DNA of 8,215 bases, taken from the NCBI GenBank assembly GCA_964575975.1, contig CAZNTU010000248.1, positions 1-8,215 of the forward strand. The letters are read 5' to 3'. The stretch comes from G963674505 sp964575975 (GTDB lineage: Bacteria > Desulfobacterota > Desulfobacteria > Desulfobacterales > SKZT01). The position numbers and the translations under genes are program-made. Positions 1-6,594 of this stretch are shown piece after piece; positions within the stretch are counted from its first letter, which is position 1; each line of letters opens with the position of its first letter. The notes under the pieces are model-generated. The model was given only the letters and a program-made list of their open reading frames with translations, was not told the origin of the DNA and did not search any database.

Positions 1-380
1 TTGAACTCCGGGATGATTCCATGTGTGCTGAAGCTATGCGCAGGCGCCTTTTTGGTAAAGCCGTCCCAATGTTCAGGCAATCCTTCGAAAGTATCAAAAC
101 CATAGAACCTCGAGCCTGGGTTCTTGTTGAGTTCCAACCATTTTTTCAATGTACCCCCATACCATACGCCGAATTCCAAGTAGTCTATTTTCTTGCCTTT
201 GATGAACATGGAGTTCAGATATCGGTACATTTCGTATTTCGATCCTATATATTTTGCCTCGGGGGTTCGACTGCTCCACCATTCGCGGAACAATGGCAGA
301 TAGGACAAGTATCTGAATTGAAACCGGTTAGGCAAGACCGTGGCCAATATTTTCTTGGACAATATCCTAATGGTCGTCAT
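1..380 (-). CDS. SAM-dependent O-methyltransferase, TylF/macrocin-type, N-terminal part (runs off left edge)
   Basis: The minus strand reads open from an ATG at 380 to the window edge, giving 126 residues without a stop. An AdoMet-binding motif I is seen at residues 69-77 (EFGVWYGGT), followed by an acidic motif II region at residues 92-105 (FYGFDTFEGLPEHW). That pair is characteristic of the TylF/MycF macrocin O-methyltransferase-like family, class I Rossmann methyltransferases that are common in polysaccharide clusters, where they methylate sugar hydroxyls or chain ends. The first 60 residues are basic and aromatic-rich, as often precedes the Rossmann core. The start lies 4 bp after the stop of the family-4 glycosyltransferase at 385, so the two are very likely co-transcribed. 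The Shine-Dalgarno match is weak (AGAGG about 15 bases upstream), which suggests translational coupling. The family call is fairly secure; the substrate is unknown. Confidence 0.8.
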   Translation of the reverse strand, partial: MTTIRILSKKILATVLPNRFQFRYLSYLPLFREWWSSRTPEAKYIGSKYEMYRYLNSMFIKGKKIDYLEFGVWYGGTLKKWLELNKNPGSRFYGFDTFEGLPEHWDGFTKKAPAHSFSTHGIIPEF

Positions 381-384
381 GGAA

Positions 385-1578
385 TTACCGAATCGCCTCT
401 TGCCTGTTGCGCCTGGTCTCGAGGACAAAATCTATTGCTTTCGTTGCGCCATCGACCGCGTTCGCAACGGAATAGCGTGCTAAAACCAGCCTCTGGGCAT
501 TTTTTCCCATATTTTTCATCTTCCTGCAATCCTTCGCCATAAGGACTATCCTCTCGGCGAGAGCATCCACGTCTCCGCATGGAAACACAAATCCCGTCAA
601 ACCGTTTATTACCAAGTCGGGTCCGCACCCGACCCTGTCGCTGACGATCGCCGGCCTTCCGCACGCCATGGCCTCGTTGACCACCAAACCCCATGTTTCT
701 CCATAATCCGACGGAAGGCATAGACAGTCGGCGGCCACATATGCGCGTACGATCTTCGTTTGATTCAGAAAGCCTGCGAAGGCGACCGGAAGTCTTTTTT
801 CCTCGACCGTCGCTTTAACGTCCCCGAGTAGTTCGCCGCTCCCGACGACAAGCAAAAAGATCGGACGTTCGAAGTTTCTCGACAATTCCATGGCTCCGAT
901 CAAATCCCCTATTCTTTTTTTTTCGATCAGCTTGCCTGCGTAGAGAAAACAAACGGCCTTGTCTGGAATTTCCCATTCCGCCCTGATCTTTCGCCTTTGG
1001 TTCGCTAACATTTCCGCATGGTTTTTGAATCGTTCGTTGTCGATGAAATGGAGGCATTTAAAAATTTTCTTGGAATCGACCCCGTATTTCATGTAGAAAT
1101 CCCGATTGGCCCTTCCGACGGCAAGATAGGCGTCAAATCGCGACACCAGTATCCTATGCATCAATCGGACTGTCCACGGACGTTTGTTAAACAGGTTGGA
1201 ATCGCCCCTGACCAAGCAGGGTATCTTCAATCGGTTGCACGCCACCAACGACTGCAAAAGAGAAAAAGACTGCCACCCTGTAATAATCGCCGCATCCGGC
1301 CTCTGGCGCTTGAGGACCATCGCAATCTCCGGAGTATTGCAGGAAAAAAAATCGCCCAAACCCGACCTTTTGGCCGTATTTTTCAGCAATTCCCATTTAT
1401 ATCCGTCCAGCATGGGGATGTCCCATTGAAATGGAACATCGAACCCGATTCCCTGCTGGTTTTCGTCGGGAATCATTGCGTAGAAAACGGTCAGCTCAAT
1501 ATTCGATCGAGAGGCAAGTTGGCGGTACCATGGAACCTGGTACTGAATCGGATGAGTTGCGACGATCGCTATTTTCAT
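385..1578 (-). CDS. Glycosyltransferase family 4 (GT-B fold), complete
   Basis: This 397-residue protein has the normal length and architecture of a GT4 retaining glycosyltransferase. It transfers a sugar from a nucleotide-sugar donor to a lipid-linked or growing glycan at the cytoplasmic membrane. The N-terminal GT-B domain starts at residue 1 (MKIAIVATHPIQYQVPWY), with an acceptor-side segment near residues 124-130 (RGDSNLF). The linker at about 213-222 (YAGKLIEKKR) opens the donor-binding domain. The EX7E donor motif is at E294 and E302 inside DYGETWGLVVNEAMACG, followed by SDRVGCGPDLV. The ATG at 1578 overlaps, as ATGA, a TGA in another frame at 1575 that may be the true stop of the preceding glycosyltransferase. 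Downstream lies the methyltransferase 4 bp away. The gene looks intact and functional; donor and linkage cannot be told. Confidence 0.93.
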   Translation of the reverse strand: MKIAIVATHPIQYQVPWYRQLASRSNIELTVFYAMIPDENQQGIGFDVPFQWDIPMLDGYKWELLKNTAKRSGLGDFFSCNTPEIAMVLKRQRPDAAIITGWQSFSLLQSLVACNRLKIPCLVRGDSNLFNKRPWTVRLMHRILVSRFDAYLAVGRANRDFYMKYGVDSKKIFKCLHFIDNERFKNHAEMLANQRRKIRAEWEIPDKAVCFLYAGKLIEKKRIGDLIGAMELSRNFERPIFLLVVGSGELLGDVKATVEEKRLPVAFAGFLNQTKIVRAYVAADCLCLPSDYGETWGLVVNEAMACGRPAIVSDRVGCGPDLVINGLTGFVFPCGDVDALAERIVLMAKDCRKMKNMGKNAQRLVLARYSVANAVDGATKAIDFVLETRRNRQEAIR

Positions 1579-1638
1579 CTGACGAATCTGATCTTTTCAG
1601 GCAAGGCCGAGGTCAAGTCCATGCATGCCAACATAGTG

Positions 1639-2559
1639 CTAACGGTCCCGAAGAGAATCCCGCCGAACAATCCGGGGCCCTTTTCGAAAGAGTTTCGAGG
1701 CCCTGCAAAGCCCCCTGATTTCTCCCAGAAGTTTGACCGGCGCAATCCAAGGGTGGCGGAAATGGAATCGAGTGCCAATGGAACTTGCCAATCGACGAAT
1801 TGCATACGCCGCAGTCGCGGCGCCCTCCCGTTCGCAAAATGCGAAATAGTAGTCTCCAACCGAATGTGCCGGACTGGCGCTTGCCAGATGCATGCCATGA
1901 ACCCGCGTGCCTCCTCTTGCAGCCTGCAGGTGCCTGATGGAGGCCGAGGAATCGAATACCACTCTGCCGCCCAACCGAATTAGCCGCCGGCAGAACTCGG
2001 TCTCGAACCGATAGGAAACCCCCTCGAAATTTTCATCGAACCCGCCAGCCGCTATAGCCCTGTCGCGCCTCACCGAGAGGTTGCCGGCCATGCAGTTGTG
2101 TACTTCGCAACGGCCGCTGCCGTTGAAAGGAAAATCCAAATCCCTCCATATCCCCTTGCCGCGCGATTCGACCCTTTTCCGAGATGCTTCCTGGCCGGGC
2201 TGAAGAATTTGCCCCGTGACGGCACAGATGGATTCGTCCAAGTAATTGCGGGCATGCGCTCCGACCAGGCCATCGGCCGGGACAATGTCGTCATCCAAAA
2301 AGAGTACCACCGGAAATCGGGCTTCCATCAAAGCCCGGTTCATGGCACGGGGGATGGATGGCTCGAACAGGCGCAGCCACCTGACCACGCCGTCATCGTT
2401 CCATCTTTGAAGTTGACGTGCAACGGTCGGGGAATGACGCGCTGTCTGGTCGGAAAGTATGATCTCGGCGGCTGGCGGCGTTTGTTCGAGGAGCATCCGA
2501 ACCGTATCGATCAGGACTTCGCCGCGCTGGTAGGTTGGGATGGCGATGGATGTTTTCAA
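1639..2559 (-). CDS. Glycosyltransferase family 2 (GT-A fold), C-terminus probably frameshifted
   Basis: This 306-residue GT2 protein starts at TTG 2559, giving MKTSIAIPTYQRGE, the classic GT-A N-terminus. AGAGGA lies a few bases upstream and no in-frame ATG precedes it closely. The metal/nucleotide-binding DDD is at residues 89-91 (VVLFLDDDIVP). A GGFDENF segment is at 172-178 and an acidic catalytic region at 183-193 (YRFETEFCRRL). As annotated it stops at TAG 1639, leaving 60 bp before the next gene. However, after Lys-Gly-Pro at residues 293-295 the +1-shifted frame continues without a stop to TGA 1575, which overlaps the next ATG as ATGA. Removing one C from the CCCC run (minus strand, 1674-1677) would give about 327 residues with a hydrophobic tail (GLFGGILFGTVSTML). 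I think the longer form is likely, through either a real mutation or a base-call error. Sugar specificity is unknown. Confidence 0.88.
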   Translation of the reverse strand: MKTSIAIPTYQRGEVLIDTVRMLLEQTPPAAEIILSDQTARHSPTVARQLQRWNDDGVVRWLRLFEPSIPRAMNRALMEARFPVVLFLDDDIVPADGLVGAHARNYLDESICAVTGQILQPGQEASRKRVESRGKGIWRDLDFPFNGSGRCEVHNCMAGNLSVRRDRAIAAGGFDENFEGVSYRFETEFCRRLIRLGGRVVFDSSASIRHLQAARGGTRVHGMHLASASPAHSVGDYYFAFCEREGAATAAYAIRRLASSIGTRFHFRHPWIAPVKLLGEIRGLCRASKLFRKGPRIVRRDSLRDR

Positions 2560-2673
2560 TGTTCCTCTGTTCCTTGTTTTTCGTTATCTTCGAAAGGTTA
2601 CAATCCGAGTTTTCGTTGCAAGTCCGCCCCCTCGAAGGTAAACAGACCATCCTAGTCTGGCGTGCAGAGTTTT

Positions 2674-2710
2674 GCCGTAGTGTTTTCTATCATAATGATA
2701 TCTACGCGGC
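2674..2710. repeat. Nested hairpin with 6-1-6 palindromic core
   Basis: The core at 2688-2700 is TATCAT-A-ATGATA. It is flanked by an outer arm GCCGTAG (2674-2680) that pairs with CTACG plus GC at 2702-2710, with a small bulge on one side and an unpaired stretch on the other. The role is unknown; it is part of the structured intergenic segment and may be needed for the mobility of a repeat or be fortuitous. Confidence 0.4.
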
Positions 2711-2716
2711 GTCGGA

Positions 2717-2735
2717 CCAGAGCTTGAAGCTCTGG
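2717..2735. repeat. Perfect 9-1-9 inverted repeat (REP-like)
   Basis: CCAGAGCTT, one central G, then AAGCTCTGG form a perfect palindrome. There is no T-run on either side, so it is not a standard Rho-independent terminator. It directly abuts the stop codon (2736-2738) of the truncated four-helix-bundle frame. The form resembles dispersed REP-type palindromes found between bacterial genes. Confidence 0.65.
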
Positions 2736-2900
2736 CTACCATCCATGGGCTTTCTGCACTTGATCCGTAAATCCATAATCATGGGAGAACCTCTGTTTGT
2801 TCGCGGCTTCGTTTACGATTCGAGTCAACTCCCGAGCATCTTGCCATACCTCTATGTCCTCAAATCGCACACTATCCCACGCTCCTGCACCTCCAAGCAC
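2736..2900 (-). pseudogene. Four-helix-bundle protein (23S rRNA intervening-sequence type), truncated after about 45 codons
   Basis: The minus strand from GTG 2870 (or GTG 2900 in the same frame) to TAG 2736 encodes FEDIEVWQDARELTR, then NKQRFSHDYGFTDQVQKA. This matches the N-terminal half of the S23/IVS-like four-helix-bundle family, whose members usually open with FEDLxVWQKAREL and continue YGLxDQIxRAAVSIxxNIAEG. Intact members are about 115-130 residues; here homology ends right after QKA, with HGW and a stop. The conserved NIAEG half is missing. The break coincides with the palindromic repeat at 2717-2735. The family's function is poorly known: it was first seen in intervening sequences of 23S rRNA and is often a stand-alone gene in environmental bacteria. 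It is almost certainly non-functional here, a scar between two glycan blocks. The recognition rests on a short segment but the motif order is distinctive. Confidence 0.7.
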
Positions 2901-2960
2901 CTACACCCAATAAAACAAGAAACAATACCACGACAACCAAAAAGGCATCTCATCCTGCAT
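2872..2960 (-). other. Possible short membrane-protein start, broken by a one-base slip in a T-run
   Basis: An ATG at 2960, inside the end of the polymerase gene, opens MQDEMPF. After this the frame runs to a stop 10 codons later. If the minus-strand TTTTT (2939-2943) had one more T, the frame would continue as a strongly hydrophobic helix (FLVVVVLFLVLLGVGAW) to TAG 2872. The same hydrophobic codons also lie in frame after the polymerase stop TGA 2950. It could therefore be a small membrane protein, the start of a lost gene, or a former polymerase tail. Evidence is weak. Confidence 0.25.
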
Positions 2961-4073
2961 TGTTCATCTCGTGTTTTTCCTGCAACTCGGGCGCTGCCAG
3001 GACAAAGCCGACAAACCAACCAAGGACGAGCAGGACGAACGGGTCGCCGTATGCCTGCGTGGCTATCAGGAAGGTCGCGACATTTGCGATCAGCAGCGCC
3101 ACAAGCCCAAACGTCAGGAGAACCTGCCCGGAATCCCCTCCCGAAACTTCCCGAANNNNNNNNNNNNNNNNNNNNNNNNNNNNNNNNNNNNNNNNNNNNN
3201 NNNNNNNNNNNNNNNNNNNNNNNNNNNNNNNNNNNNNNNNNNNNNNNNNNNNNNNGCCAGAACGGCCACCTTTCGCGAGCCCTGGCGGAATAATGCGAGC
3301 AGGAACCAATATGCGGCGAGGAAAATCACAATCTCCACAAGCATCTTCCTGCGCGCCGTCAACACCCCTGCAAAAACCATCGCGAGGATGCCCATCGCGA
3401 TCGGGATTTTCGCCTTGAGGCCGGGAGAACGTATAGCCAGGATGACCAGGAGGCACACGGTGGTAGCCGCATGCCATGCAGCGATTTCCGACGTGCGCAT
3501 GAATCCGGAATATGCATTAAGGACGGTGCCTAAATCGTATATTTTAAAACCGCCGGCTATCTCTCCGAGAACAGGCCACTCGACTCCAAGGTACTCCAAG
3601 AACACGCCTACTGTCAGGATGGTGCTCAGCACCGCATACCATTGCAAGAACTGCCACATTCTGTTTGGACCGCTCAATGCAAACCGATATCCGACCAGCA
3701 ACGCCGGGACGGGCGCCAGGTAGGCAATGAATCCGATACCGGCGAGGACCGGGTTTCCATAGCGCGCCAAGCCGTGAAGCGCCTGCAACCCCACGAGTAT
3801 AATATACAAAGCAAACGGCGTGCTCAAATACCTCTCCCAGCCGTAAATAGCCGAAGGGCGCAGCCGGACCCCGCGAATGAGCGCCGACAGACAGACCATG
3901 GCAAAATATACGCCTACCAGTAAAACGAAATAGACCGGCTGACCGGGAACAATTTTGCGCAGCGGATCCTGCATGAACCCAACGACAACGCAGACAAAAA
4001 GCCCCCCGCGCCAATCAGCAGCGCAGATGTGAAGACCTGCCAATAGGAGGCACCCTACTAACAATTCAATCAT
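2950..4073 (-). CDS. Polytopic O-antigen polymerase/ligase-like membrane protein, interrupted by assembly gap
   Basis: From ATG 4073 the protein is almost entirely hydrophobic helices for 272 residues up to the N run. After the gap a further 67 residues in a different apparent frame contain two or more membrane helices (VLLTFGLVALLIANVATFLI, then FVLLVLGWFVGFVLAAP) and end at TGA 2950. The frame difference means nothing because the gap length is arbitrary. Conserved-looking loops include FMQDPLRKIVPGQPVYF near residues 33-49 and a TARRKM basic loop before helix segments near residue 240. Such proteins in glycosyltransferase clusters are Wzy polymerases or WaaL-type ligases acting at the periplasmic face of the inner membrane. 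Sequence alone does not separate the two. The start overlaps the preceding stop by 8 bp (ATGATTGA), with GAAGAG just upstream as a plausible ribosome-binding site. EpsG/flippase-like roles are less likely. Confidence 0.78.
3156..3255. other. Assembly gap (100 N)
   Basis: Exactly 100 N, the conventional placeholder for a scaffold gap of unknown length. It falls inside the polymerase/ligase gene, so the missing codons and the true frame across it are unknown. Confidence 0.98.
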
Positions 4074-5061
4074 CGAACTCTTCTCGAAGAAGTCGCCCCT
4101 GTACTCGGTCCAAAATTTTTCCCCATAGGAGTTTAATCCAGCCCTTGAATTGAAGCGGGTTCTGCTTCACAGATTCAAGAAAATAATACATCGCCCGCGG
4201 ATCGTTGCGGGCCGCGAGGCAACTGCCGACGAAATAGGCCGCGCGGCTTTCCGTTGATTTTGCCGAACGATTCCCGGACGGTCGAATGTTGGCCGCCTTC
4301 GCTAGCACAATGGACTCATCCCTGCCTTGCATCCGGGCTCGCGATGCTTCGGCGATCAGACTTTTTATTTGGACTTGCTCTTGATGATAGCGCCACGAAA
4401 TGCCGCCGTTAGAAAATTCGACGAGGCAAAGTTTTTTCGACAATTGGAAAAATTTTCCGATTTCAGCCATCCGGGTCCACAGATCCAGATCCTGGCCAAT
4501 GTAAAATTCAGGCCGATACCCTCCCGCCTTTTCATAAGCCGTCTTACGATACATGACCGCCGCGTGGCACGGTCCCCTGAGTCTTTCCGGATCGCCTGAT
4601 ATAAGAGCCAGCCCCATGTCTTCAGTTTTTTCATCCGTCATGCAATTCTCAAAGAGAACCTCGCCATTCGGACCTATCAAATCGTATGCACCACCAACTA
4701 CTACAACGTCTGGGTCCCTGTCGAGCACCGATTTTTGCATAGCCAATCGACCAGGCAAAGAAATATCCCCTGCATCCTGCCTGGCAATATATTCGCCACA
4801 GGCAACCGAGCAGCCTCGGATAAGCGCCATGGTGAGTCCCGCTTTTTCCTGACGGATATGGCGAACTCGTTTGTCCGTCTCTGCATAATGTTTCAGAACC
4901 ACCCCGGTCGTGTCCGTGGAACCGTCATCTACACAGATCAGTTCTATGCAAACGTTTTCCTGGCTCAAAATGCTTTCTATCGCCCTGAAAACGCCATTGC
5001 CCCCATTATAAACACCCATAACTACGCTTATTAAAGGGCCATATGATTCATTCCATTTCAT
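4066..5061 (-). CDS. Glycosyltransferase family 2, WcaA-like
   Basis: A 331-residue GT2 with the full GT-A core. ISVVMGVYNG is at residues 11-20, the nucleotide-binding LICVDDGSTD at 41-50, and GEYIARQDAGDISLPGRL at 89-106. The catalytic-side YIGQDLDLWTRMAE spans 187-200. The canonical DADD around the metal-binding site reads DAGD here (D96, D99), replacing the second Asp of the DxD by Gly. I believe variants of this type exist in related enzymes, so this does not by itself suggest inactivity. The last 80 residues form a helical extension, NPLQFKGWIKLLWGKI, which may associate with the membrane. The ATG at 5061 sits 1 bp after the stop of the upstream GT2 (TAA-A-ATG). Its own end overlaps the polymerase start by 8 bp, so the three are translationally coupled. 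Donor sugar and linkage are unknown. Confidence 0.93.
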   Translation of the reverse strand: MKWNESYGPLISVVMGVYNGGNGVFRAIESILSQENVCIELICVDDGSTDTTGVVLKHYAETDKRVRHIRQEKAGLTMALIRGCSVACGEYIARQDAGDISLPGRLAMQKSVLDRDPDVVVVGGAYDLIGPNGEVLFENCMTDEKTEDMGLALISGDPERLRGPCHAAVMYRKTAYEKAGGYRPEFYIGQDLDLWTRMAEIGKFFQLSKKLCLVEFSNGGISWRYHQEQVQIKSLIAEASRARMQGRDESIVLAKAANIRPSGNRSAKSTESRAAYFVGSCLAARNDPRAMYYFLESVKQNPLQFKGWIKLLWGKILDRVQGRLLREEFDD

Positions 5062-5062
5062 T

Positions 5063-6064
5063 TTACAATATTTTCGCTCCGCCTTGGCAAAGATTCCTCA
5101 CCTTATCTAAACCATGCGCCAGTCGCGCGATTTTTTTCCACCCGAGCACCCTCGCAGCGGCGGAGTAAAGCAGAAAATCAAAACCGTTTGCTCTTTCAGG
5201 TATCGAGGCCGCACGGGCCAGATCGAACAAGCGTTTCGATTCCGTTGCCAATCCTGCCACACCACACTGTCTAGCCAAAAGGAACAACTCGCGTGCAAAG
5301 TGTTGCATTTCCGGCTGGTTTGCGGCGATTCCTGCCGCAAGTGCATGGGTCAGAATTAGTTCGTGAGCTATAGCGCGATCATGCAACTTGCGAGCATTAA
5401 TAGAACCATCTTTGTGCAACCGATCAAAACCGTGCCATCGGGTAACCGAAACAAACTTTTGGCAGTATAATAAACGCACCCCGAACCCTGCGACCCTGGC
5501 GTCATACTCCCAGTCCTCCTCGTTGAAAAGCGACAACCAAGGCCCGACGAGGTCTGTCACCTCACGGCGATAAAGCGGCGTCGATGTGGACCACCAGCGC
5601 GACAATAAAAGAGCAGGAAAAAGATACTCGAACTTTTCTCCGGTACGCTTAAAAGGTACCGGCAATAGCGGGTGACCGACCCCGCAATGATGTGTCATAC
5701 CGTATGCGATGCCGCATTCGGAATGCTTCTTCAACGCTCCGATCTGTATTCGGAATTTATCCGGAAGAAGCAGATCGTCGCTGTCCAAATATTGAATGAA
5801 TTCACCGGACGCAATTTTTCGACCAGTCTCGCGCGCTGCTCCGGGACCGGCGTTGTCACGGCGGACCGACTTTACTACGCATGGATGCGCACGCTCGATC
5901 TCGGCAATGGCAGTCATCGTATCATCCGTAGAGCCGTCGTCAACAATCACAATTTCGATCGGTCGATAGGTCTGCGCAATTACACTTGCCACCGCCTCTC
6001 GAAGCATCCCGGCGCGATTATAAACCGGGATGATGGTACTGACCACACCAGCCTTAAGCGTCAT
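5063..6064 (-). CDS. Glycosyltransferase family 2
   Basis: A 333-residue GT2. VVSTIIPVYNRAGMLREAV is at residues 7-25, IVIVDDGSTDDT at 38-49, RRDNAGPGAARETG at 68-81, and the metal-binding LDSDD at 93-97. NEEDWEYDARVAGFG at 181-195 supplies the acidic catalytic and acceptor region. The order and spacing are those of a normal inverting GT-A enzyme using a nucleotide sugar at the cytoplasmic membrane. The C-terminal 100 residues are a helical tail typical of these proteins. The ATG at 6064 overlaps, as ATGA, the stop of an orphan reading frame upstream (6061). No strong Shine-Dalgarno is visible, so the gene was probably coupled to a gene now mostly replaced by insertion sequences. With that upstream debris its present promoter is unclear. 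The gene itself looks intact. Confidence 0.94.
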   Translation of the reverse strand: MTLKAGVVSTIIPVYNRAGMLREAVASVIAQTYRPIEIVIVDDGSTDDTMTAIAEIERAHPCVVKSVRRDNAGPGAARETGRKIASGEFIQYLDSDDLLLPDKFRIQIGALKKHSECGIAYGMTHHCGVGHPLLPVPFKRTGEKFEYLFPALLLSRWWSTSTPLYRREVTDLVGPWLSLFNEEDWEYDARVAGFGVRLLYCQKFVSVTRWHGFDRLHKDGSINARKLHDRAIAHELILTHALAAGIAANQPEMQHFARELFLLARQCGVAGLATESKRLFDLARAASIPERANGFDFLLYSAAARVLGWKKIARLAHGLDKVRNLCQGGAKIL

Positions 6065-6285
6065 CGAACGAAGCCTGAACCATATTCGCCATCTTCCCTC
6101 TTGAATGCCAAGGCTACAGTCAGAGATTCTGTAGCCCGGTCAACCTCTTCGGCCGATTCCCAAGTGTTGGCGTTTCTACTCATGAACCACTTTCTCGCCA
6201 ACCGCCGTCGCAGGCGTCGGTGCGCAATGCACCAACGCTGTTCGGGTGGCAGATACATCGGTTGAGTGTAACCTTTTTTCGTGAA
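6061..6285 (-). pseudogene. Orphan C-terminal fragment of an unrecognised gene
   Basis: This open frame follows the ISKra4 remnant directly and ends at TGA 6061, overlapping the next glycosyltransferase start as ATGA. The first ATG is at 6258, giving 65 residues; the frame is open from 6285. It is helical and very basic at first (WCIAHRRLRRRLARKWF), then ESAEEVDRATESLTVALAF. I do not recognise a domain. The tight ATGA coupling is what one expects of the genuine 3' end of an operon gene, so I infer it is the tail of a former glycan gene, possibly a glycosyltransferase C-terminal extension, whose front was lost when the mobile elements arrived. It might instead be part of an insertion-sequence end plus chance coding. 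Confidence 0.45.
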
Positions 6286-6594
6286 CTACAGTCGAGCAGC
6301 TTTTTGAATGCTATAGTCGTCGGCATGCTTCTCCAAATCCAAAACGATGCCGTAAAGTCTTTCACATTCCAACCGCCTGAACATGCGCCAATAATCGTCC
6401 CAGTCCCCGCTGGTGTATACGGATCTCAAAAGCAGCATCGATTCGGCGCCGTCCAACGATCATCTGCGACTCGTGCCTTCCATCCTGTTCTTGACAGTGT
6501 GCCCGCACGTTGACTCTACGACGCCGCTGCCAATTGGATAGCCGGCCTTCAAATACTCGTCGTATTTCATCCATTGCCTGTGATTTTCAAAATA
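6286..6594 (-). pseudogene. ISKra4-like transposase, C-terminal remnant with internal stop
   Basis: About 101 sense codons remain, ending at TAG 6286. The segment MKYDEYLKAGYPIGSGVVES, then CGHTVKNRME, SLDGAESMLLLRS and SGDWDDYW matches the C-terminal region of ISKra4-family transposases. In intact copies this reads YDEYLAAGYPIGSGVVEGACRHLVKDRMERxGMRWxxxGAxAMLxLR. The final acidic residue of the catalytic domain is expected in the VVES block (Glu present). At 6460-6462 a TGA stands where the family has the Trp of RRW, a substitution rather than an indel. A TAA sits just upstream at 6595-6597, and the N-terminal three quarters of the protein is absent, apparently cut away where the IS630 element begins. 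It is not active. A short sequence after the stop (6260-6273, GGTT...AACC) could be part of the original terminal repeat, but this is unproven. Confidence 0.8.

Larger units (their letters stand above)
2584..2742 (-). repeat. Palindrome-rich intergenic segment, candidate dispersed repeat (contains a doubtful 52-codon frame)
   Basis: This segment lies between the truncated four-helix-bundle gene and the next glycosyltransferase and holds three inverted repeats within 93 bp. They are a perfect 19-nt palindrome at 2717-2735, a nested hairpin at 2674-2710, and a 5-bp stem with a 7-nt loop at 2643-2659 (CAGAC/GTCTG). A minus-strand frame of 52 codons (ATG 2742 to TAA 2584) runs through it. Its product is strongly basic (begins MVARASSSGPTPRRYHYD), with no domain I recognise. 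It lacks a clear ribosome-binding site, and its first codons are dictated by the palindrome, so I consider it incidental. The four-helix-bundle homology stops exactly where this segment begins, which suggests a unit that inserted or recombined there. Copy number elsewhere in the genome is unknown. Confidence 0.4.

Noticed and set aside
1018..1983. Plus-strand frame of 321 codons
   Set aside because: It is fully antisense to two convincing glycosyltransferases and its product has no recognisable motifs; it is a shadow.
2560..2640. Promoter for the glycosyltransferase starting at 2559
   Set aside because: TTGCAA and TGTAAC/GATAAC boxes exist but no pair has acceptable 16-18 bp spacing.
2717..2735. 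Rho-independent terminator for the polymerase transcript
   Set aside because: The palindrome is perfect but has no T-run on either strand; a repeat explanation fits better.
2535..3293. Long plus-strand frame of about 250 codons across the intergenic segment and gap
   Set aside because: It is antisense to the polymerase C-terminus, the four-helix-bundle fragment and the glycosyltransferase start, runs through N, and has no protein-like domain.
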